Assembly: GCF_004770105.1 (NCBI RefSeq)
Contig: NZ_RQEY01000019.1
Coordinates: forward strand, 124,001-188,000
DNA: 64,000 bases
Direction of reading: 5' to 3'
Origin: Leptospira andrefontaineae
GTDB lineage: Bacteria; Spirochaetota; Leptospiria; Leptospirales; Leptospiraceae
Shown: one piece after another, positions 1 to 9,280 of the stretch
Layout of the letters: the number at the start of each line of letters is the position of its first letter
Position numbering within the stretch: position 1 is the first letter of the stretch
Position numbers and translations under genes: made by a program
The notes under the pieces: generated by a model
Told to the model about the DNA's origin: nothing
Databases searched by the model: none
Seen by the model: only the letters and a program-made list of their open reading frames with translations

Positions 1-1134
1 CAATCTTCTTCTAAATTCTCTCAAATGTCTTTCATGAGCAAGAGATCCTATAAAATAAGAAGAAGCAAGTTGAGGAATTGCAGGCAAAGAGATTGCCTCC
101 GCTAAACGAAGGCGTCTAGCGTTCTCCACTTTTGTTATATCACTGATCATCCAACCGATCCTAAGACCTGGATTCACGGATTTAGAAAGAGAAGAGACCT
201 GAGTTACAATTCCTTCCGTATCTAAAGATAATAAAGAAGAAGGACGAATGCCTCCGTTATGCTGCAAGTCTCCATAAATATCGTCCTCAAGAATTTTCAC
301 ACCATACTTAGAAGAAATTTTCAGAAGTTCTTTTTTAGATTCCAAAGGCATAAGACTTCCCGTAGGATTCGAAAAAGTAGGAATTGTAATTAAAAATTTA
401 GGGGATTCTTTCTTTATTACGGAAATATAAGATTGAAGATCCAAACCTGTAAAAGGATCGGTAGGGATCTCAATCGCTTTTAATTTTAACTCTGACAAAA
501 TTTGGTACAAAACAAAATGAAGAGGGCTTTCGACAGCAACTTTATCACCCGGTTTAGTAGAAAGACTCAAAGCCAAAAATGCGGCCTCTGAACAACCTAA
601 AGTGATAAACACTTCTTCCGGACGAACTCTTCTTTCTTTGCCGGAAGAACGTATCGCGATCTTCTTTCTTAACTCCAAAATACCGGCGGCATCCGAATAT
701 TTATAAACCTGGGAGTCCTTTAAGGATTTCTTATATGATTTCTGCAAAGAAGAATAAGGTAAAAACTGAGGATCAGGAACTGCCGCACCGAAAGGAATAA
801 AACCTGGATCCGCAAGTTCCGACATCAAAGAACTTACCTCTTCTGGAACAGAAGGATTCGGAACTCTTACAGGTTTTTCTAATTTGTATTTAGGATAAAG
901 TTCCGGCCTGGGAAGAACAAAATACCCGGACCTTTCTCTCCCGCTGATAAAACCTCTTTCCTGAAGAATACCAAAAGCCTCAACCGCAGTAGAAAGATTA
1001 CATTCTTCGAATAAACAGATCTTTCGCAGAGAAGGCAATTTGGAACCGGGAGGAAATTCCCCGGATTCAATCCTTCCTATCAAAGAATTTGCTATCTTAG
1101 AGTATTTAGTTAGAAGTCGATCTGTATTGGTCAT
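1..1134 (-). CDS. MocR-type GntR regulator with aminotransferase-like domain (C-terminus beyond window)
   Basis: Read from an ATG at 1132-1134, the frame is open to the window edge (378 residues visible). The N-terminal ~75 residues form a GntR winged-helix domain (IANSLIGRIESGEFPPGSKLPSLRK, then a helix ending ILQERGFI). The rest is a fold-type I aminotransferase domain. The PLP-lysine motif SLSKS places the lysine near residue 318, and PGLRIGW follows. This order is the hallmark of MocR regulators, which use PLP as effector cofactor and often control an adjacent divergent gene. The neighbour starting at 1173 is itself an aminotransferase, so local control is likely. The C-terminal end is missing, so catalytic competence cannot be judged. 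Family confident; effector unknown. Confidence 0.9.
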   Translation of the reverse strand, partial: MTNTDRLLTKYSKIANSLIGRIESGEFPPGSKLPSLRKICLFEECNLSTAVEAFGILQERGFISGRERSGYFVLPRPELYPKYKLEKPVRVPNPSVPEEVSSLMSELADPGFIPFGAAVPDPQFLPYSSLQKSYKKSLKDSQVYKYSDAAGILELRKKIAIRSSGKERRVRPEEVFITLGCSEAAFLALSLSTKPGDKVAVESPLHFVLYQILSELKLKAIEIPTDPFTGLDLQSYISVIKKESPKFLITIPTFSNPTGSLMPLESKKELLKISSKYGVKILEDDIYGDLQHNGGIRPSSLLSLDTEGIVTQVSSLSKSVNPGLRIGWMISDITKVENARRLRLAEAISLPAIPQLASSYFIGSLAHERHLREFRRRL

Positions 1135-1160
1135 AAAAACGATTTCTGTATCTGTATGGT
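1121..1160. promoter_or_regulatory. Direct-repeat candidate operator between mocR-type gene and aminotransferase
   Basis: The short divergent gap contains TCTGTATTGGT (1121-1131, running into the regulator's first codons) and TCTGTATGGT (1151-1160), with another TCTGTA at 1145-1150. The two main copies have the same orientation and start 30 bp apart, about three helical turns. MocR proteins such as GabR and PdxR are known to bind spaced direct repeats in divergent promoters. That this is the binding site is inference. Confidence 0.45.
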
Positions 1161-1172
1161 AGTCTCAATTTA

Positions 1173-2402
1173 ATGTATAAATCAAATAAGAAGATGGGCA
1201 AGTTAATTCTAGAAAATACCTCCGAAATTTTCAGACCTTCTGCAAGGACTGAGAGAACTCCTGCGTCTGTGACGAGAGATATATTAAAGGTGATCGATAC
1301 ACCTGGAATGATCTCATTCGCAGGTGGACTTCCTGATGATTCTCTATTTCCTATCCAAGATCTAAAAAATATCTTTGAGACTTCTATTTCTAAAAAAGGT
1401 GCAAGATTATTCCAATACGCCGACACACAGGGACATTCCGAATTACGTGCTTGGATCGCTAATCGATATTATCCAGGTTCTTCAGCAGAGGAAATTCTTT
1501 TAACCTCTGGCTCCCAGCAAGCACTGGACCTACTCAGTCGTTATTTTATAGAAGAAGGTTCCCCTATACTTTTAGAAAGGCCAAGCTATTTAGGAGCTAT
1601 ACAAGTTTTCTCTTCTTATGCTCCTTCTTTCATCGGGATTAATTATGGAGAAGAAGGTCCGGATATGGAAGAGTTAAAGTATGTTCTGGCTACTTCTTCT
1701 GAAAAACCTAAATTCTTTTACTGTATACCTGATTTCCAAAATCCTTCTTCGTATTCTTATTCTTTAGAGATTAGAAATTCTATTTCTAAGTTACTTTTAG
1801 AAAATGGAATTCCAATATTAGAAGACACGGCTTATAGAGAATTGTATTTTGAAGAGGAGCTTCCGATTTCCTTATGCGAATTAGGCCCGGAACATACGAT
1901 ATCCATTGGAACATTTTCCAAAACCCTTGCACCCGGATTGAGAATAGGCTGGATCAAGGCCCCTAAAAAAATACTAAAAGATCTGATTGTACAAAAACAA
2001 TCCATGGACTTACATTCTCCGACTTTAAACCAGGAATTAGTTTATGGATTTGTATCTTCTTCCAAATACGAAAAACATCTATCCTTGATCCGAAAAACCT
2101 ATCAAAAGAAATCCGGACACACATTTGATTGTTTACAGAAATATTTTAGAAACACTATTTCATTAAAAATTTCTAAAGGAGGATTATTCTATTGGTTGGA
2201 ATTCCCACAAGAGATCGATACGGATCTACTTTTCCGGAAATGTTTGGAGAAGGGACTTGCTGCGGTTCCGGGATCTTCCTTCTTTGTTGGTAAACCGGAA
2301 ACAAATCATCTACGTTGGAACTTCTCTAACGCTTCTGAAGAACAAACAAAGCTTGGAATTGAAAGATTATTTGAAGTTTATAAGGAAATGACCAAAGTAT
2401 AA
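1173..2402 (+). CDS. PLP-dependent aminotransferase, class I/II (2-aminoadipate/LysN-like)
   Basis: A 409-residue fold-type I aminotransferase. Visible marks are SFAGGLPDDSLFP near the N-terminus, TSGSQQALDLL (PLP phosphate cup), the FQNPSSYSYS loop, EDTAY, and the PLP lysine in GTFSKTLAPGLRIGW (lysine at residue 250). The sequence resembles the 2-aminoadipate/aromatic aminotransferase branch, which is close to the MocR catalytic domain, so it is a stand-alone relative of the divergent regulator. Its substrate cannot be fixed from sequence. The first ATG lacks a clear ribosome site. An in-frame ATG at 1194 follows AATAAGAAG and is an alternative start. Confidence 0.88.
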   Translation: MYKSNKKMGKLILENTSEIFRPSARTERTPASVTRDILKVIDTPGMISFAGGLPDDSLFPIQDLKNIFETSISKKGARLFQYADTQGHSELRAWIANRYYPGSSAEEILLTSGSQQALDLLSRYFIEEGSPILLERPSYLGAIQVFSSYAPSFIGINYGEEGPDMEELKYVLATSSEKPKFFYCIPDFQNPSSYSYSLEIRNSISKLLLENGIPILEDTAYRELYFEEELPISLCELGPEHTISIGTFSKTLAPGLRIGWIKAPKKILKDLIVQKQSMDLHSPTLNQELVYGFVSSSKYEKHLSLIRKTYQKKSGHTFDCLQKYFRNTISLKISKGGLFYWLEFPQEIDTDLLFRKCLEKGLAAVPGSSFFVGKPETNHLRWNFSNASEEQTKLGIERLFEVYKEMTKV

Positions 2403-2487
2403 AGGATTCCTTCTTTGTATCCTGCTTTTGAATTTAGATTGCGAAGCCGCATCCAAGGATATATACTCCTTCTCCCCGGGTGCTTAA

Positions 2488-2895
2488 ATGTCGGATCATA
2501 TTTCAGTCCCAAACACAATTCTCTCCAAACTCCGTTTAATCTGTTTGGACCTTCCGGAAGCTTATGAAGAACAAGCTTGGATCGGAACCCGTTGGTGTAT
2601 CAAAAAGAAAAATTTTGCACATACATTGATGTTGCAGAACGGTTACCCACCTGCTTATGCAAAGGCGTCCGGCTTAGAAGGAATTGTTTGTTTATTAACT
2701 TTTCGTTTTTCTCCCAAAAAGATGGATGTTTCTCGTTTTAAACAATATCCATTTTTTAAACCAGTTTGGTGGGAAGATATCATCGGACTTGTAATCGATG
2801 ATTCGGTTGATTGGGACGAAGTAGAGATTCTATTAAAGGAAAGTTATTGTCTTCTTGCGCCTAAGAAATTAGCAGAGATGGTTTTGAATCGCTAG
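2488..2895 (+). CDS. MmcQ/YjbR-like protein
   Basis: This 135-residue protein has the YjbR/MmcQ pattern: a conserved LPEAYEEQAW segment after the first helix, then WCIKKKNFAHTLML, and a C-terminal SVDWDEVEILLKESYCLLAPKKLAE stretch. The family has a CyaY-like alpha-beta fold and is often called DNA-binding-like, but no molecular function is established. It sits 85 bp after the aminotransferase on the same strand, close enough for cotranscription. The fold assignment is good; the role is unknown. Confidence 0.72.
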   Translation: MSDHISVPNTILSKLRLICLDLPEAYEEQAWIGTRWCIKKKNFAHTLMLQNGYPPAYAKASGLEGIVCLLTFRFSPKKMDVSRFKQYPFFKPVWWEDIIGLVIDDSVDWDEVEILLKESYCLLAPKKLAEMVLNR

Positions 2896-2924
2896 TTAAA
2901 ATCAGAAAAAGAGAAGAGGAAAAA

Positions 2925-2952
2925 ATTTTCGGCGGGAGGAATCCCCCGCCGA
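2925..2952 (-). terminator. Intrinsic terminator of the phasin-like gene
   Basis: TCGGCGGG (2929-2936) pairs with CCCGCCGA (2945-2952) across a short loop. Read on the minus strand, the 8-bp GC stem is followed by AAATTTTTT. It lies 25 bp beyond the stop of the minus-strand gene at 2978 and also closes the convergent YjbR-like gene. Confidence 0.75.
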
Positions 2953-2977
2953 TATTGGGAGGTTCAAAAGGCTTATA

Positions 2978-3358
2978 TTAAGCAGTTTTTTTAGTTGGAG
3001 CAGCAGTCTTTTTAACTGTCTCCGTAACTTCGCTAAATTTTGCCTTGATAGCTTCGATTTGTTCAGCAGGAACTAATTTCTTAGCTTCTTCTGCAATCTG
3101 GTTGTAAACTTCAAGTGCCTTAGCGCGAGAATCTTCGTAGGTTTTAGTAGCAGCAGTAGATAATTCTTTTGCTTCGTTTAAGAATTTGTCTACGAACTCA
3201 CGAACACGAACAGATGCTTCGGAATTGTCGGAAGCGCCTTTAGCTGCGAGTTCTTGAAAACTCTTAGTAAATTCTGCTTTCGCTTTATCCAGACCTTCTT
3301 GTCCGCTTTTAACCAAACCAAGACCTGCGTTCAGTACATCTAGAATTTGTTTTTCCAT
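2978..3358 (-). CDS. Phasin-related polyhydroxyalkanoate granule protein
   Basis: A 126-residue all-helical protein beginning MEKQILDVLNAGLGLVKSGQ. It has the phasin (PhaF/PhaI type) signature NAGLG-x-VKSGQEGLDKAKAEF, a long amphipathic helix through residue ~110, and a Lys/Ala/Thr-rich tail (KKTAAPTKKTA) like the basic tails of granule-bound phasins. Phasins coat PHA granules or similar hydrophobic surfaces. The start is set by AAGGAG eight bases before the ATG. A longer in-frame reading to 3451 would run through the promoter and is rejected. No PHA synthase gene lies nearby. The promoter carries dyads resembling PhaR sites. Confidence 0.7.
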   Translation of the reverse strand: MEKQILDVLNAGLGLVKSGQEGLDKAKAEFTKSFQELAAKGASDNSEASVRVREFVDKFLNEAKELSTAATKTYEDSRAKALEVYNQIAEEAKKLVPAEQIEAIKAKFSEVTETVKKTAAPTKKTA

Positions 3359-3379
3359 TTTTAGCTCCTTGGCACACCG

Positions 3380-3394
3380 TTGTGCGGCGCACAA
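3380..3394. promoter_or_regulatory. Perfect dyad TTGTGC-N3-GCACAA at the phasin transcription start
   Basis: TTGTGC (3380-3385), GGC, GCACAA (3389-3394) form a perfect 6-bp-arm palindrome with a 3-bp centre. It lies just downstream of the predicted minus-strand -10 box, about where transcription would begin. Its centre is 23 bp from a second copy of the same dyad inside the promoter. The core TGC-N3-GCA matches the known PhaR operator pattern of alphaproteobacterial phasin genes; that link is inference. Confidence 0.55.
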
Positions 3395-3398
3395 TCCA

Positions 3399-3427
3399 TT
3401 TGTAGTGCGTAGCACAAATGGAGTCAA
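3399..3427 (-). promoter_or_regulatory. Phasin-gene promoter with embedded dyad TTGTGC-N3-GCACTA
   Basis: On the minus strand TTGACT (3422-3427) and TACAAA (3399-3404) are separated by 17 bp, a good sigma-70 arrangement. The spacer and -10 box are filled by a near-perfect copy of the downstream dyad, TTGTGC-TAC-GCACTA (3403-3417). An outer inverted repeat CCATTTGT/ACAAATGG (3396-3403/3414-3421) encloses it. A protein bound here would block RNA polymerase. The expected leader is about 34 nt. Confidence 0.6.
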
Positions 3428-3554
3428 CCAAAAAACGAAAAAAAGTTTCAAAGCTGGATTTTTACGGCATTTGAGTAATGCGACGCACTTATGGCAGGGT
3501 TTTATCGGGATTTTGATGAAATCTGTCGAAGTATATGAATTCGCGCGGACTTAT

Positions 3555-5432
3555 TTACAGGTTATGCACGTTTGAGAAACGTTTCACTGCTTTACTTATA
3601 AGTTGGAGATTCATTTCCGTACTTTTTTTTAGCCCGGAATAAAGAAGAAGGCTCTTTTTCGCGACTGCAAGCCTCTCATTCTTCTTCTCTTCTAATGTGA
3701 GCTCTGTATCGTATCCTTCCGTAATCGCTAAGATCACTCTCTGCAGACTGATCCCTAAAAATTCAGTGAGTCCTTTTTTTGAACTGATCCGATCATCTAT
3801 TACAGAAATATCATGTAATGCTTTTCGAATAGACTCTTTATCCTTCTCCCCGTTTTGGATGAGGTTGTATATTTTTTCGGAAAGAACTTCTCCTGTGGAG
3901 ACTTGTATTCCGAATTCTTTTAACTCTTTTCTTATATTGTTTAATTCTTCTGAGACTTTTTTTCCATTGATCTTAGAAGATAGAAGTAGCCGGATCTTCG
4001 CTTTGATCTCAGAAACATCCTCTGTATTCGAAGGATTTTGTTTGAACCATTCTTTAAATGTAATATTATTGATACCTTCTAACTTGGCTCCGTCTTTTCC
4101 AAGATTGGCCCAAGGGCGGTCCTTGGATCTTTCTTCGAACCATTTTTTAAAGATTAGAAGTTTTTCGTTTGTCCTGAGCTTTTTTCCTTCAACAGATTCG
4201 ATCCATTTTGGCGGCAAAGCAGTCATTTGTTTATAATTATGATGTTCTCTTCTTTGAGTCCTGGATTCTAGAAAGTTCAACCTTTCTTCTAAGATCGCTC
4301 CCTTGCAGTGAGCCTGGGAACCTGGGAAGGAAAGGTCTTGTCCTAAAAGTAAAATGGATCTCGCATCCATCTTCTCCGCAAGACTAGCCGCATTTGTAGA
4401 AACGGAACCTCCAAAATCTACGGCCCCCAATCCGTTTTCGGAAGCACTCTCCAAAAGTTTGATCCAAGGAAAAGGTGAAGAAGTAAGAAAATGATTTTTA
4501 CCTATATAAGGCATTCTTAATGAATGATAGGAGGTGGTTGGATCAAATATAAACTTTGCATTTCCGGAATATCCTTCTAAATATTTCGAGTTTAAAGGTT
4601 GAGGATCCACGCTAAATACAAGATCTGGATCTATTCCTGATCTTTGTAGAATGAGAAGTGCAGTGTCTACTGCGATCAATATAAAGTTTTCTCTATAATC
4701 TTTTAATTCCTGTAAGGAAAGATAGAGAGAAGGTCCAGCACCACAGACAACCACGTCCACTTTGGATTTGCATAGACCGAATAATTCGTTTATAGGCTGC
4801 ATATCCACAAGTTCGGGGAGATTCCGAATAAAATTTCCCGTCCAGACCTTCTCAAATCTAGTTAATGTTGCAGTGTTTACATCTTTCTTATGGAAGAATG
4901 TTTCTGCCAAAAATCTAAGTTCTTGGTATTCATCCTTTTTCCATTGTAGACTTCCTCTATGAGGGATAAAACTTACAGGATATCCCGAAATTCCTTTAAA
5001 GCCCTCGTAAAACGCGGATTCTTCATATGGTGGAAGAAAAATCCTCAACTTCCCGGAAAGGATCATTGGAGAAAAATCGAAAAGTGAAAATGCCGCTTTA
5101 ATGATTTCCGGAAACGGCTCCATCCATACGCAGATTATTTTATCAAATCCTAATGTATATTGTATGGAATAGCCGAGACCTGCTCCGAAAAACAGAAATG
5201 CTCTTTCTTCGTCCCCTTTTTTCAGATCTGCGAGTTGCCTTTCCGCTTCCTTGCGAGGATCCATGGAGCTATGTAATAGAACATTACCGATCTTTAAACT
5301 AGGATCTTCTGTTTTCGTAGGAACGATCTCGAAATTGGTTTGAGCGGATCCAATTCTTTCGGAGGCTTCCGGCGCGAAGCTACGAAGTGAGGCCAAATTT
5401 TTTTCGAGTAAATCCGACCTGAATTCTTTCAT
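3555..5432 (-). CDS. DUF115/Maf-like 6-hydroxymethylpterin-kinase-fold protein (putative glycosyltransferase)
   Basis: A 625-residue cytosolic protein. The centre carries the DUF115/MAF_flag10 core: [10 protein letters not shown] near residue 230, then [24 protein letters not shown] and [11 protein letters not shown]. An N-terminal domain has [14 protein letters not shown]. In Campylobacter, Aeromonas and other flagellated bacteria such proteins (Maf, motility accessory factor) attach nonulosonic acids to flagellin. The acceptor here is unknown and no nonulosonate genes are adjacent. The chosen ATG (5430-5432) overlaps the stop of the penicillin-binding-protein gene as ATGA, implying translational coupling. 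An upstream in-frame start would extend 66 bp into that gene and is less likely. Confidence 0.72.
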   Translation of the reverse strand: MKEFRSDLLEKNLASLRSFAPEASERIGSAQTNFEIVPTKTEDPSLKIGNVLLHSSMDPRKEAERQLADLKKGDEERAFLFFGAGLGYSIQYTLGFDKIICVWMEPFPEIIKAAFSLFDFSPMILSGKLRIFLPPYEESAFYEGFKGISGYPVSFIPHRGSLQWKKDEYQELRFLAETFFHKKDVNTATLTRFEKVWTGNFIRNLPELVDMQPINELFGLCKSKVDVVVCGAGPSLYLSLQELKDYRENFILIAVDTALLILQRSGIDPDLVFSVDPQPLNSKYLEGYSGNAKFIFDPTTSYHSLRMPYIGKNHFLTSSPFPWIKLLESASENGLGAVDFGGSVSTNAASLAEKMDARSILLLGQDLSFPGSQAHCKGAILEERLNFLESRTQRREHHNYKQMTALPPKWIESVEGKKLRTNEKLLIFKKWFEERSKDRPWANLGKDGAKLEGINNITFKEWFKQNPSNTEDVSEIKAKIRLLLSSKINGKKVSEELNNIRKELKEFGIQVSTGEVLSEKIYNLIQNGEKDKESIRKALHDISVIDDRISSKKGLTEFLGISLQRVILAITEGYDTELTLEEKKNERLAVAKKSLLLYSGLKKSTEMNLQLISKAVKRFSNVHNL

Positions 5433-7243
5433 TGGAAGAATACGTTTATCCTTTTTCCTTCGTAAGAAGAACCTGGAGTAGGATCTTGTTCGTAACAAAA
5501 ACCGCTTCCGTGAAGTTTATAAGGGACTCCTAAAGGAGCTAATAATTCTACCACTTCTCTTTTACTTCTTCCAATCAGATCAGGTATACGTTCCGATCTT
5601 CCCGTAAGTGGTTTTCGGTCCAACTTAGGAAGATTTACGTTAACCGTTCTCTCCCCCTGCTCTATGATAGGGATAATATTCTCCACCACTTCTCTAAATA
5701 CAGGGGCAGCGAGTCCTCCACCAGTATGGCTATCACCTCTTGGTTCATCAAATAGGATCAAACCGACCACTTTAGGTTTATCAGCAGGGAAAAATCCCAA
5801 AAAAGAAGCGGACCATAATCCGTCCTGGTAACCTCGGCCGGAAACTGCCTTTTGTCCTGTTCCTGTTTTTCCAGCGATGGAATATTCTTGTATGTATGCG
5901 TTCTTGCCTGTCCCTGCTTGGACAACTCTAGTCATCGCCTTCAATAATCTTTCGGTGGAGTATTCTTTGATACCTACAGGAGTTTCTTCGGACTGGAACT
6001 CCTGTAAGACTTCTCCATAAGAATCAGTGATATGAGAGACTACCCTAGGTGTGATAAATCTTCCTCCGTTTACAATGGAGGCAGCGGATGCAACTAACTG
6101 TATTGGAGTTACGGAAATTCCTTGGCCTATCGCCATGAACATCGGAGTGGTCGGCGTCCATTTGTTCAAGATAGGCATATATCCCACAGATTCGTTGGGT
6201 AGAAGTCCAGATCTATCCCCAAAACGGAATCGTTTCATATATTCGTAAAGTACGTCGTTCGGGATCTTTGCAGCTGCTTTAATAATTCCCGCATTACAAG
6301 AATATTGTAGGATCTCCTCCAGATTCACTTTTCCGTGAACATGTGTACATTTGATCCTGGTTTTTCCATAATCCACATAGCCCGGACAATCGAATTTTTC
6401 GTTAGGATGTATTAAGTTTTCGTTAAGAAGAATACTTGCTAAGAAAATTTTCATCGTGGATCCGGGCTCATATACATGTCGGATCGCCCAGTTCGTATGG
6501 GAATATTCTTCAAAGGATGAATAACGATTTGGATCGAAAGAAGGAAAACTCGCCATCGCCAATATTCTTCCGGTATGGATCTCCATTAAGAGCCCAACCG
6601 CTCTTTTGGCTCCTGCTTCTTCGAATCTTTTTCCTAGAGATTTTTCTAATTTGAATTGAATGAGGCCATCTAATGTCAAATGGACGTTCGCGCCTCTTGC
6701 AGAATCTGCCTCGGTAGGTGTCATCAATTCTTGATTATAATAATATTCTAAACCTGAGAGTGCCTTATCATCATCCATTCCGGTAAAGCCAACAAGACTT
6801 GCGGCCAAACTTCCATGAGGATAAACTCTTTTAAATTCTCTTTCCCTTCTCACTCCGGGAAGGGCCATTTCCATGATACGACTTGCAGTTGTATCATCTA
6901 TCTCCCTCTTTAAAAGGAAGTATCTGCTTTTTTCTCGGATCAAAGATTCTATTTTTTCAGGAGGAATATCCAGGTACGGAGAAATTTGTACGGCAGTGAA
7001 ATTCGGATCGTAAACATTTCCAGGATAGATCCCAATCGTGGAAGAATCAATGGACAATGCCAACTCGATCCCTCTTCTATCATAGATAGCTCCTCGTCCG
7101 ATCCTTTCTCCATTCTTGAATGCAATCTCTCTATCATTGAAAAATACTAGATAGCCAACTCGGACCAAAAGCCCGGAGAAGAATATGCATAATAGAACGA
7201 ATAGGATGGTGAATCTTTTTCGATTGAGAGGGTTATAATCCAT
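5429..7243 (-). CDS. ftsI: Class B penicillin-binding protein (FtsI/PBP2-like transpeptidase) with C-terminal PASTA domain
   Basis: A 604-residue peptidoglycan DD-transpeptidase anchored by one membrane segment (residues ~11-32). The PBP dimer domain follows ([13 protein letters not shown]), then the transpeptidase domain with all three penicillin-binding motifs: S262-T-M-K265, SCN near 314, and KTGTG near 455. The last ~50 residues ([16 protein letters not shown]...) are a single PASTA repeat, as in SpoVD/PBP2x-type enzymes. FtsI acts in septal wall synthesis. No mraW/mur genes are alongside, so this may be FtsI or a paralogue. It lies downstream of lepB and overlaps the DUF115 gene. Confidence 0.88.
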   Translation of the reverse strand: MDYNPLNRKRFTILFVLLCIFFSGLLVRVGYLVFFNDREIAFKNGERIGRGAIYDRRGIELALSIDSSTIGIYPGNVYDPNFTAVQISPYLDIPPEKIESLIREKSRYFLLKREIDDTTASRIMEMALPGVRREREFKRVYPHGSLAASLVGFTGMDDDKALSGLEYYYNQELMTPTEADSARGANVHLTLDGLIQFKLEKSLGKRFEEAGAKRAVGLLMEIHTGRILAMASFPSFDPNRYSSFEEYSHTNWAIRHVYEPGSTMKIFLASILLNENLIHPNEKFDCPGYVDYGKTRIKCTHVHGKVNLEEILQYSCNAGIIKAAAKIPNDVLYEYMKRFRFGDRSGLLPNESVGYMPILNKWTPTTPMFMAIGQGISVTPIQLVASAASIVNGGRFITPRVVSHITDSYGEVLQEFQSEETPVGIKEYSTERLLKAMTRVVQAGTGKNAYIQEYSIAGKTGTGQKAVSGRGYQDGLWSASFLGFFPADKPKVVGLILFDEPRGDSHTGGGLAAPVFREVVENIIPIIEQGERTVNVNLPKLDRKPLTGRSERIPDLIGRSKREVVELLAPLGVPYKLHGSGFCYEQDPTPGSSYEGKRINVFFQ

Positions 7244-7335
7244 CGATGAGCGAGCCGCTTATATAAATTTCGGTCTTTTTCAGAATGATTAAAGAGCTTT
7301 TCTAGTACAAGTGAAATCCTAGTTGGAATAATGGC

Positions 7336-7932
7336 TTAAAAGCTGGTGATTACCTTTCCTCTCAACTTTTTGAATGGAATTAGGCCGTAATTTCTGGAAT
7401 CAGTGGAAAATTCTCGGTTATCTCCCAAGACTAAAACGTAACCCGGCGGGATCCTGCCTGAATCTCCTATGCCGATATTTCCGGAGACTCCGATCACTGG
7501 TAGAATAGATGCAGACGGTGCTTGGGTTTTGTAGCCTGAATTTAAGAAAGGTTCCTCTAAGGAAGAATCGTTTATCAAAATTCTACCTTCTGAAAATCTG
7601 AAAAAATCTCCAGGAAGTCCTACTACTCTCTTTAAACTTAGTTCTGCTCCGATCCCATCCAAGACCAATACATCGAATCTATCTACATCCGGTTCTAAAA
7701 TATATAAAACCCAAGGGCCGACCTGTGCAGGGAAGCCCCATTTTTTGACCAAAACCCAATCACTCTCTTTATAGCTAGGCATCATACTCGTACCGCTAAT
7801 CAAATAGAATTGGATTACGAAGATCCTGAAATATAATATGAAGAATATTGCAAATAAGATCGGAAAAGAAAGTTTGATCCAGTGAAATGCGGACTGCCGG
7901 ATCGAACGAATTATTTCCGAATTAAATTTCAT
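7336..7932 (-). CDS. lepB: Signal peptidase I
   Basis: A 198-residue serine-lysine protease that removes signal peptides from exported proteins at the cytoplasmic membrane. One N-terminal membrane anchor spans residues ~20-42. Box B is SGTSMMPS with nucleophile Ser49, box D is LKRVVGLPGD with general base Lys101, and box E is GDNREFSTDSRNYG. It is shorter than E. coli LepB and resembles the single-anchor type. It is 26 bp from the upstream acyltransferase and 92 bp from ftsI on the same strand, so cotranscription is plausible. Confidence 0.92.
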   Translation of the reverse strand: MKFNSEIIRSIRQSAFHWIKLSFPILFAIFFILYFRIFVIQFYLISGTSMMPSYKESDWVLVKKWGFPAQVGPWVLYILEPDVDRFDVLVLDGIGAELSLKRVVGLPGDFFRFSEGRILINDSSLEEPFLNSGYKTQAPSASILPVIGVSGNIGIGDSGRIPPGYVLVLGDNREFSTDSRNYGLIPFKKLRGKVITSF

Positions 7933-7958
7933 TATGATTTCGTATATATTGGACGAGA

Positions 7959-9149
7959 CTATGCAGTCTTGGTCTCGTTATTAATTTCTAAAACTTTCGG
8001 TTTTTCTTTCCACCAAATAAAAGGTTGTTCTATCAGTAAAAAAATTGGCCAAGAAGCCAAGATCGCAAATCCAAAACATATCAGGTAGAGTTTTGGTAAT
8101 ACACTTAAAGTAATCAATGTTTCTCCCCTAAGAGCCCATCCAGTAGCAATTCCCATCAAAGGTATATTCCACAAATATACTGTGAATGTGATCCTAGACA
8201 ACGGACGGAAGATCGGCAATCCTAAGACAGTTTTGAATATTCCTTCTTTTTGGATTGCAAGATAGATGATCAAAGCCAAAGCGATATTGTAAAAATTATT
8301 CGCAATAGTCAATCGAATGATATGTTTCCAATCGAATGAATAAGAGATCAATATGAATACGATTGCAGTAAACCCTATCAGAGAATATTTCAGCTTTCCT
8401 AAACTTTCTCCTACCGGTTTATAATCCACATATTCTGCCAAAAGCATTCCTGCGATCATTGAATCGAGCCTATTCTCCGTCCAAAAAAGTGCTTCAGCGT
8501 TCATGGAACCTTTGGAATACAGATAACATCTAGATAAGAAAGGTATAATATAGATGATCGATAATATGATTACTCTTACTTTTTTAGTTTTAGAAAATAA
8601 GAAGAAGGGCCCAAGGACAACCATCAAAAAATAGATCTGTTGTTCTAAGGAAATATACCAGCCCACATCTAAAACCCTAGGAAAGAAGTTGGACAAGAAA
8701 ATCCCATCTGCCCAAACATAATCCATAGCCTTTTGCCCTTTAGTTATCAGCCAAAGCAAATCCGGACTGGGATTTTGTAGATATTTCAGATTTTCCGCTT
8801 GTTTATAAAAATAATAATAAGAAAAAGCTAATGCTACGTAATATGCGGGAAGTATTCGCAAAGAACGATTTATGATAAACTTCCGATAAGGAAAACTATT
8901 CTCTCTTTTATAAGATTGGAGTATACCTCCATAATTCAGGAAGCCTCCCAATACAAAAAATACATCCACGATGGTGGTTTGGTTCTCTACAAACCAAGAT
9001 AACCAGAAAGGCATTTCTCCCATTGCTTTCCGTGAGAAAACCCAAAGATGGTTGGTCATTACCATCAGGATCCCGATCGCCCTAATTCCGTTTAAAGATT
9101 CTATTTCTCCCTTTTTGGAAGCAAAGATAGAGAGTATATAGGATTTCAT
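7959..9149 (-). CDS. Acyltransferase-3 family membrane O-acyltransferase
   Basis: A 396-residue polytopic protein with about ten hydrophobic segments. It has the acyltransferase-3 motifs: the start IESLNGIRAIGILMVMTNHLW (catalytic histidine in TNH), DVFFVLGGFLNYGG, and FIINRSLRILPAYY. The family transfers acetyl or other acyl groups to sugars of LPS, peptidoglycan or exopolysaccharide on the outer face of the inner membrane. There is no extra SGNH domain. The acceptor is not predictable from context. It is first in a same-strand run with lepB, ftsI and the DUF115 gene. Confidence 0.85.
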   Translation of the reverse strand: MKSYILSIFASKKGEIESLNGIRAIGILMVMTNHLWVFSRKAMGEMPFWLSWFVENQTTIVDVFFVLGGFLNYGGILQSYKRENSFPYRKFIINRSLRILPAYYVALAFSYYYFYKQAENLKYLQNPSPDLLWLITKGQKAMDYVWADGIFLSNFFPRVLDVGWYISLEQQIYFLMVVLGPFFLFSKTKKVRVIILSIIYIIPFLSRCYLYSKGSMNAEALFWTENRLDSMIAGMLLAEYVDYKPVGESLGKLKYSLIGFTAIVFILISYSFDWKHIIRLTIANNFYNIALALIIYLAIQKEGIFKTVLGLPIFRPLSRITFTVYLWNIPLMGIATGWALRGETLITLSVLPKLYLICFGFAILASWPIFLLIEQPFIWWKEKPKVLEINNETKTA

Positions 9150-9280
9150 AATGAAGAGATTTGCTTCCCGAATTGAAATAGAAACTTTTCAGGTATCTGC
9201 TAGCAAGAAATAAATCCAAAGAATCTCTAGGCTTTAAGTTACGATTTCATAGATATGATAAGAAAAGAGAAGTATTTGTC

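Noticed and set aside
3359..3451. N-terminal extension of the phasin-like protein beginning MKLFFVFWLTPFVL
   Set aside because: It looks like a signal peptide, but it runs through the TTGACT/TACAAA promoter and both dyads. The internal ATG has an ideal AAGGAG.
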